Part shown: positions 33,446 to 37,877 of the stretch, piece after piece | Layout of the letters: the number at the start of each line of letters is the position of its first letter | Position numbering within the stretch: the first letter of the stretch is position 1 | Assembly (NCBI GenBank): GCA_024644655.1 | Contig: JAHEHJ010000050.1 | Span: 1 to 37,877 of the forward strand | Length of the DNA: 37,877 nucleotides | Direction: 5' to 3' | DNA from: Flavobacterium sp. | Lineage (GTDB): Bacteria > Bacteroidota > Bacteroidia > Flavobacteriales > Flavobacteriaceae | Notes under the pieces: model-generated | What the model was told of the DNA's origin: nothing | What the model saw: only the letters and a program-made list of their open reading frames with translations | Database searches by the model: none | Made by a program: the position numbers and the translations under genes

Positions 33446-34705
33446 TTAAAAAAAGACTTTTTCTTGTTCCAATTGAAAAACTTTTTCAATCCACTCAATA
33501 CCTTCATCCATTGAATCTCCATCTTTTAGATGATTCACAAAATGATTTGTGATTTTTTGAATAATTCTATTACTGATAAGTTCAGCTTGCATTTCATCAA
33601 AATTGGATAATTTTTTTCGTTGGAAATTTAATTCTCCTTCTTTAATAGAGTTTAATTTCTCTTTTAAGGCTTGTATAGTAGGCGCAAATTTTCGGTTTTT
33701 AGTCCATTCCAAAAATTCTTCCTTAATTTCTTCTATAATTAGTTCAGCTGCTGGAATATGAAGCTTGCGATTCTCTAATGTTTCGTCGGTCATTTGAGAA
33801 AGGTGATCCAAATGAACCAAGGTAACACCTTCTATCTCTTTAACATTATCATTCACATTTTTAGGAATGGATAAATCCAAGATCAATAATGGTTTTTTTA
33901 AATTTAATAGGGTTTTATCAATAGTAGGATTTTGAGCTCCCGTAGCCACAACAACAACATCTGCCTTTTGCAATTCTACTTGAAGATCGGCATAATCTTT
34001 AACTACTAAATTTAATTTTTGAGCTAATTTTTCGGCTTTATCTTTGGTTCTGTTAATTAAAGTAATTTGCTCGTGTTTAGAGTGTTTTACTAAATTTTCA
34101 CATGTATTTCTACCTATTTTACCCGTTCCAAAAAGCAATATGTTTTTATTGGCAATGTCTTCTACATTTTTAAAAATATAATGTACAGAAGCAAATGACA
34201 CCGAAGTAGCTCCTGAAGAAATATCAGTATCGGTTTTAATTCGTTTACTAGCTTGTATCACCGAATTTACTAGTCGTTCTAAGAAGGAATTCACCAACCC
34301 ATTGGATTTACTTTCGGCAAAGGCCATTTTGATTTGACTAATTATTTCGAAATCACCTAATATTTGACTGTCTAACCCTGTTCCCACACGAAACATGTGG
34401 TTTACAGCATCTTGGTTTTTATAGATATAGGCTACTTCTTCAAATTCTTTAACCGTTCCTTGGCTGTTTTCACATAATAATTTAATCAATTGATAGGGAT
34501 GATTCGCAAACCCATAAATTTCAGTTCTATTACAAGTAGAAGTTACTATCAAAGCTTCAATTCCTTCCGCTTCGGCTTGGATTAAAAGGGTGGATTTTGC
34601 CATAGCATCTAAACTGAATTTTCCACGAATTGCAGCATCTGCCTTTTTGTAACTCAATCCTACTGAATAGAAAGAACTGTGTTTTGATATATTGAAATTC
34701 TCCAT
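33446..34705 (-). CDS. hemA: Glutamyl-tRNA reductase
   Basis: HemA reduces glutamyl-tRNA to glutamate-1-semialdehyde, the first committed heme step (EC 1.2.1.70). From the ATG at 34705 it is 419 residues: a catalytic domain with the nucleophile Cys58 in TSTCNRTEIYG, DSQILGDFEIISQIK, an NADPH-binding domain with LLFGTGKIGRNTCENL, and a C-terminal dimerisation helix region. It opens the heme cluster behind a TAAATTTG box. The semialdehyde aminomutase gene (hemL) is not in the window. Confidence 0.96.
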   Translation of the reverse strand: MENFNISKHSSFYSVGLSYKKADAAIRGKFSLDAMAKSTLLIQAEAEGIEALIVTSTCNRTEIYGFANHPYQLIKLLCENSQGTVKEFEEVAYIYKNQDAVNHMFRVGTGLDSQILGDFEIISQIKMAFAESKSNGLVNSFLERLVNSVIQASKRIKTDTDISSGATSVSFASVHYIFKNVEDIANKNILLFGTGKIGRNTCENLVKHSKHEQITLINRTKDKAEKLAQKLNLVVKDYADLQVELQKADVVVVATGAQNPTIDKTLLNLKKPLLILDLSIPKNVNDNVKEIEGVTLVHLDHLSQMTDETLENRKLHIPAAELIIEEIKEEFLEWTKNRKFAPTIQALKEKLNSIKEGELNFQRKKLSNFDEMQAELISNRIIQKITNHFVNHLKDGDSMDEGIEWIEKVFQLEQEKVFF

Positions 34706-34729
34706 AATAACGTACCTAAAAATTATAAT

Positions 34730-34737
34730 CAAATTTA
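34730..34737 (-). promoter_or_regulatory. -7 box of the heme cluster promoter
   Basis: On the minus strand TAAATTTG is an exact match to TAnnTTTG, 24 bp upstream of the hemA ATG. Upstream sequence at -33 is AT-rich without a clear TTG. Confidence 0.5.
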
Positions 34738-34939
34738 CCGTTAAGTGTTCTATAAAAATAACGCTAAAAGTACTTTTTGTATCGCTTCAAGAATCTTTAA
34801 TAATGCAAATTAAATAAATTTAAGCCTCACTAAAGCCTTTAAAATAGACTATTACATGATATTTATCAGGTTTTTGAAAATTTAACGTCAAATTCTTAAA
34901 CCGTATAGAACACAAAAAAATGTCGCAAAAAGGTCTAGT

Positions 34940-34958
34940 TTTTTTATCAGATAAAAAA
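34940..34958. repeat. 9+1+9 AT-rich inverted repeat
   Basis: TTTTTTATC-A-GATAAAAAA is a perfect inverted repeat about 230 bp upstream of the hemA start. A one-base loop makes it a poor RNA hairpin and more like a protein-binding site. It may also be chance in AT-rich DNA. Confidence 0.35.
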
Positions 34959-35124
34959 TGATAAAAATCACTTCTGTATTGAATTTGAGTTAAGTAGAAA
35001 AATAACTCATGAAACATCTGAATTAAGTCGCTTTAAATTTTCAGATTATACATTATTGCGCTATCAGCAATCTGTTTTTTTCTAATGGAAATTTAATTAA
35101 AAGAATAACTTGGAACCAATCCAA

Positions 35125-35159
35125 TAAAAAAAAGCATAACTTATAAAATAAGTTATGCT
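35125..35159 (-). terminator. Terminator after the NrfD/cytochrome module
   Basis: A 12-bp perfect stem AGCATAACTTAT/ATAAGTTATGCT with a 3-base loop is followed on the minus strand by a run of eight or nine T. It lies 67 bp after the cytochrome stop. Confidence 0.9.
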
Positions 35160-35226
35160 AGTTAATAAAGGCGTGTATATAATTTATTTTCTTAGATCTA
35201 TTGGTTGTTTACACCAACAAATGAAA

Positions 35227-35631
35227 TTATTTTTTCAATGTTCTCACATAATTAACAATTAACCATCTGTCTTCTTCATTGGCTATTTTTTTCTTAAATG
35301 ATGGCATATCTTCTCTACCTTCTGTGATTTTGTAATACAATTCACCATCGGTTTGTTTTTGAAATGCTGCTGTAGTGAAATCACCCAAGTCACCTTTTAA
35401 TTCTGGTGCTTTTGAGCCATCTCCTTGTCCTTTTTTACCATGACAAGATGTACAGTTTTTTGCAAATAATGCTTTTCCTTCTGCAGCACTTTCTTTATCT
35501 CCTGCATCCGTTGGGTTTTTCATGCTTTTATATTTAGCTGGAGCATCCCACTTAGCTTGAACTGCCATAGAAAATGAAAATAAAGCAAAAGCTCCAATTC
35601 CAATAATTGCTACTGATTTTAAATTTTTCAT
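35227..35631 (-). CDS. Periplasmic c-type cytochrome
   Basis: The 134-residue product has an N-terminal signal or anchor segment (VAIIGIGAFALFSFSMAVQA) and one heme site, CTSCHGKKGQGDG (Cys60, Cys63, His64). A likely Met ligand lies in EGREDMPSFKKK, followed by a C-terminal helix, RWLIVNYVRTLKK. This is a typical monoheme class I cytochrome, probably the electron acceptor of the adjoining membrane module. It lies 6 bp after the 288-residue membrane protein and is closed by a strong terminator. Confidence 0.92.
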   Translation of the reverse strand: MKNLKSVAIIGIGAFALFSFSMAVQAKWDAPAKYKSMKNPTDAGDKESAAEGKALFAKNCTSCHGKKGQGDGSKAPELKGDLGDFTTAAFQKQTDGELYYKITEGREDMPSFKKKIANEEDRWLIVNYVRTLKK

Positions 35632-35637
35632 ACGTAA

Positions 35638-36504
35638 TTAATTTTTAGATTTATAAATTTTAAACAAATTGAATAGTAAAAATACTAAAATAGACCAGAT
35701 ACTTACTAAAATTGTATTGGGAATTATCCATAAATACAAAGGTGTTTTAGTAGGTGGTGACCACATGGTACTTTGATTGAAAGAAGATGTGTCTACTATA
35801 GGTTTGCCAAACTTAGCTTGTTGTTCGTTAATAACCGTTCCATACACATCGCTTTCATTTAAAGCCACTTGTAAGGTTAGTTTTCGATCAACACCTGTTA
35901 ATCCAGCATCTATTGGAACTGAAATGGCTCCATCATCATCTGTTTCGTAACTTTCCTCTTCCCCTAATGGCATGGTGCCAAATAGTCTTTTTAATCCCAC
36001 AATCAAACTTTCACCTACAATAGGTTGTCCGCTTGCATCTGTTAGTCTTGCATTTATAGTATAAATGCTATCTTCTTTTACTATAGAAGCTTCAATATTA
36101 GCATCTTTAATAATAACTTGCTCTTCTTTATCTTCAAAAAACTTGTTGTTTTCTACTTTAATAGTATAAACTCCTGAAGCTCCAACATGTTGTTTTGGCA
36201 AAATATAAGTGGCTTTACCCACGCTATTGGTCAAAAACTTTCCGATTTTCACCGATTTAGCATCGTCTATAGTGTCTGTTTTATATACATTAAAATAAAT
36301 GTATTTACAAGGTTCAAATCCGTTATCCCCTTTGAATTGTGCAGCCACTTTTAACAATGAATTCTCTTTCATCATTTTTACATATTGAACTGCCAAATTC
36401 ATATTTTTCTTGTCTTGAGCAAAGGAAGTACTAATCAAACAGAAAAATAGAAGAGTGCCCATCAAAGAACTTATTCTTTGATTTAATGTTACTGACTTAA
36501 TCAT
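35638..36504 (-). CDS. Membrane-anchored Ig-like protein of unknown function
   Basis: The 288-residue product has a signal peptide (LMGTLLFFCLISTSFAQ), an extracytoplasmic part of about 210 residues and one C-terminal membrane helix (LWIIPNTILVSIWSILVFLLFNLF) ending in a short basic tail. The soluble part looks like one or two Ig-like or carboxypeptidase-regulatory-like beta domains (VGKATYILPKQHVGASGVYTIKV and LTDASGQPIVGES). No heme or Fe-S motif is present. It overlaps the NrfD gene by 4 bp (ATGA) and precedes cytochrome c by 6 bp, so it is probably an accessory subunit of the same complex. No named family was recognised. Confidence 0.8.
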   Translation of the reverse strand: MIKSVTLNQRISSLMGTLLFFCLISTSFAQDKKNMNLAVQYVKMMKENSLLKVAAQFKGDNGFEPCKYIYFNVYKTDTIDDAKSVKIGKFLTNSVGKATYILPKQHVGASGVYTIKVENNKFFEDKEEQVIIKDANIEASIVKEDSIYTINARLTDASGQPIVGESLIVGLKRLFGTMPLGEEESYETDDDGAISVPIDAGLTGVDRKLTLQVALNESDVYGTVINEQQAKFGKPIVDTSSFNQSTMWSPPTKTPLYLWIIPNTILVSIWSILVFLLFNLFKIYKSKN

Positions 36505-37814
36505 AATTCTTCGTGTTTATGGTGTTTTAATAATCCTTTTTCCTCAGCAGTTTCGTGTATTGGAATTATTGGGAGATACCTAAACAACAGGGTCATAATT
36601 AATAACGCTGATGCTAAAGTTCCAAAGGTAATAGTCCACTCTAATGCAGAAGGGAAATAACTATGCCATGATTTTGGCACTCCTTGAAATGGTAAAAAAG
36701 GATGCATTAAGGTTGGAGTTACAATTAAATATCGTTTCCACCAAGCGCCTAATACTACTAGTATTCCAATTATAAATAAAGGAAGTGGTTTTCTTCCTTT
36801 TTTAAATAAAAGTGCAATGATTGGAACAATCAACCCACCAATAATAACAGTCCAAAATAAGAATGCATAATCCCCTGCAAATAATTCATATAAGTGATCT
36901 GATTCTTCTTCCGTAGTTTTATAAGCTGGTACTAAATATTCATTGACATTAAAATACAAATAAACCAAACAAAGTAACACTAATAATTTTCCCATTTTAT
37001 CAAAATGGAAATCAGTAATATAATGCTCTAAACGGTAAATTCGACGCAATACATACATAATTACAACAACCGCCCCAGCTCCAGCCACAAAGGCACCAGC
37101 TATAAAATAGGGTCCAAAGTTAGAACTATCCCACCCTGGTCTGTAGGTTGTTGCAAATAACCATGCTGTTACAGTGTGTATCCCAAATGCAACAGGAATA
37201 ATCATTATTGAAAGTATACTAATTGATTTATTATAAATTCCTTCTTGATATTTACTTCCTGTCCAATTCAAAGAAAGCGCTCCATAAATCTTACTCAGTT
37301 TAGGATTGTTTTCGTAGTGTTTTTTCATAATTGCAAAATCGGGCAATAAAGGAAAAAACAACAACATCAAACTGATAAAAAGATATGTTGAGATTACTAA
37401 TACATCCCATATAATTGGGGACTGTAATCTACCGTGTAAAAAGATATTGTATATTCTCTCGGGACGTCCCATATCTACAATGATGGTTAATCCGGCCATA
37501 ATAATAGCTGCTACAGCAATTACTTCAGAAATACGAGTTATAGGTGTACTCCACTTAGCTCCAGACAATCGTAATATTGCCGTAACTAAAGACCCCACCA
37601 AACTAATGGCAACGAAGAAAACAAAATTAGAGATATAAACTCCCCAAAGAACGTAATCATTTAAATTAGTAATAGACAACCCTTTATCAATTTGTTGGTA
37701 ATAGGCAAATAATGCAGCTACAATAATCGTAACCAAAAAGCCAACCCAAATCATACCTTTCTTCCCAAATTCTTTAGGAGCAAGATCTTGTACTAGTTTT
37801 TCGTAACTTTTCAT
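36501..37814 (-). CDS. NrfD/PsrC-family quinol-interacting membrane protein
   Basis: The 437-residue integral membrane protein has about ten hydrophobic helices. The family signature appears as VDMGRPERIYNIF after the third helix, with LWGVYISNFVFFVAISLVGS earlier and GIHTVTAWLFATTYRPGW and FIAGAFVAGAGAVVV in the middle. NrfD/PsrC proteins exchange electrons between the quinone pool and a periplasmic Fe-S or heme partner. Here the gene overlaps both neighbours by 4 bp (ATGA each side), with a gene upstream that runs off the window and a cytochrome c downstream. Substrate of the complex unknown. It could be an alternative-complex-III-like ActC/ActF relative. Confidence 0.88.
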   Translation of the reverse strand: MKSYEKLVQDLAPKEFGKKGMIWVGFLVTIIVAALFAYYQQIDKGLSITNLNDYVLWGVYISNFVFFVAISLVGSLVTAILRLSGAKWSTPITRISEVIAVAAIIMAGLTIIVDMGRPERIYNIFLHGRLQSPIIWDVLVISTYLFISLMLLFFPLLPDFAIMKKHYENNPKLSKIYGALSLNWTGSKYQEGIYNKSISILSIMIIPVAFGIHTVTAWLFATTYRPGWDSSNFGPYFIAGAFVAGAGAVVVIMYVLRRIYRLEHYITDFHFDKMGKLLVLLCLVYLYFNVNEYLVPAYKTTEEESDHLYELFAGDYAFLFWTVIIGGLIVPIIALLFKKGRKPLPLFIIGILVVLGAWWKRYLIVTPTLMHPFLPFQGVPKSWHSYFPSALEWTITFGTLASALLIMTLLFRYLPIIPIHETAEEKGLLKHHKHEEL

Positions 37815-37877
37815 GATTTAGTTTCTTTATGTACAGATTCGTATTCATTGAAATTTTTCATGCCTTCTTCAAAATCA
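37811..37877 (-). CDS. 3' end of a gene upstream of nrfD (partial)
   Basis: The last 21 codons of a frame that enters from the right edge read DFEEGMKNFNEYESVHKETKS and stop at a TGA overlapping the nrfD ATG (ATGA). The charged tail has no diagnostic motif. In related operons the gene before nrfD usually encodes an iron-sulfur subunit, so that is the best guess, but the visible part does not prove it. Confidence 0.65.
   Translation of the reverse strand, partial: DFEEGMKNFNEYESVHKETKS

Larger units (their letters stand above)
34738..35226. other. Intergenic region ahead of hemA
   Basis: About 490 bp with no supported gene; one 65-codon frame on the minus strand has no recognisable features. 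The region holds the hemA promoter, an inverted repeat at 34940-34958 and a minus-strand terminator at 35125-35159. No divergent regulator gene is present. Confidence 0.7.

Noticed and set aside
34820..35017. 65-codon minus-strand frame upstream of hemA
   Set aside because: It has no domain, signal peptide or conserved motif, sits in AT-rich sequence, and no promoter was seen for it.
1..37877. Search for insertion sequences or phage genes
   Set aside because: No transposase, integrase or phage-like gene was recognised, and no long terminal inverted repeats were noticed by eye.

Overview
The window looks like chromosomal DNA of a gliding, aerobic Bacteroidetes bacterium close to Flavobacterium. 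The base composition is AT-rich, and several genes are preceded by -7 boxes of the TAnnTTTG type used by Bacteroidetes. There is a gliding-motility lipoprotein (GldH), a protease with a type IX secretion (T9SS) C-terminal signal, a very large repeat-rich surface protein and O2-dependent heme synthesis (HemF). No transposase, phage gene, rRNA or CRISPR array was seen.

Layout. 1-5906 (minus): the first 1968 codons of a giant secreted or surface protein that runs off the left edge. It carries Ig-like modules and five copies of a ~55-residue cassette. 5907-7315: a gene-poor stretch with direct and tandem repeats, a tRNA-Leu(CAA) gene with its terminator, and a decayed second copy of the tRNA 3' end plus terminator. 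7316-9834 (plus): prs, rplY and pth. 9934-13795 (plus): a tightly packed operon of trhO, trhP, a 4Fe-4S ferredoxin and an orphan radical SAM enzyme. 13913-17893 (plus): a PSP1/RicT-like gene, gldH and a class A penicillin-binding protein. 18113-19473 (plus): both subunits of a succinyl-CoA:3-ketoacid CoA transferase. 19546-23758 (minus): a small protein, class I fumarase, an unknown lipoprotein and a fused SpmA/SpmB-type membrane protein. 23979-26924 (plus): the T9SS subtilisin-like protease. 26971-28619 (minus): a DEDD exonuclease, an O6-alkylguanine DNA alkyltransferase and a lipoprotein cytochrome c. 28719-34705 (minus): the heme cluster hemA-hemC-hemD-hemE-hemF-hemB. 35227-37877 (minus): a cytochrome c / membrane-anchored protein / NrfD-type quinol-interacting membrane protein module that continues past the right edge.

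How the genes work together. The heme cluster covers most steps from glutamyl-tRNA to protoporphyrinogen (hemL, protoporphyrinogen oxidase and ferrochelatase are not here) and could supply the two c-type cytochromes beside it. The trhO/trhP operon places two routes to 5-hydroxyuridine at tRNA position 34 (one O2-dependent, one U32-family) in one transcript. Both proteins end in the same domain, and the operon adds a ferredoxin and a radical SAM enzyme of unknown role. This is the most interesting candidate system in the window. The second is the NrfD module with an unusual Ig-like, membrane-anchored subunit.
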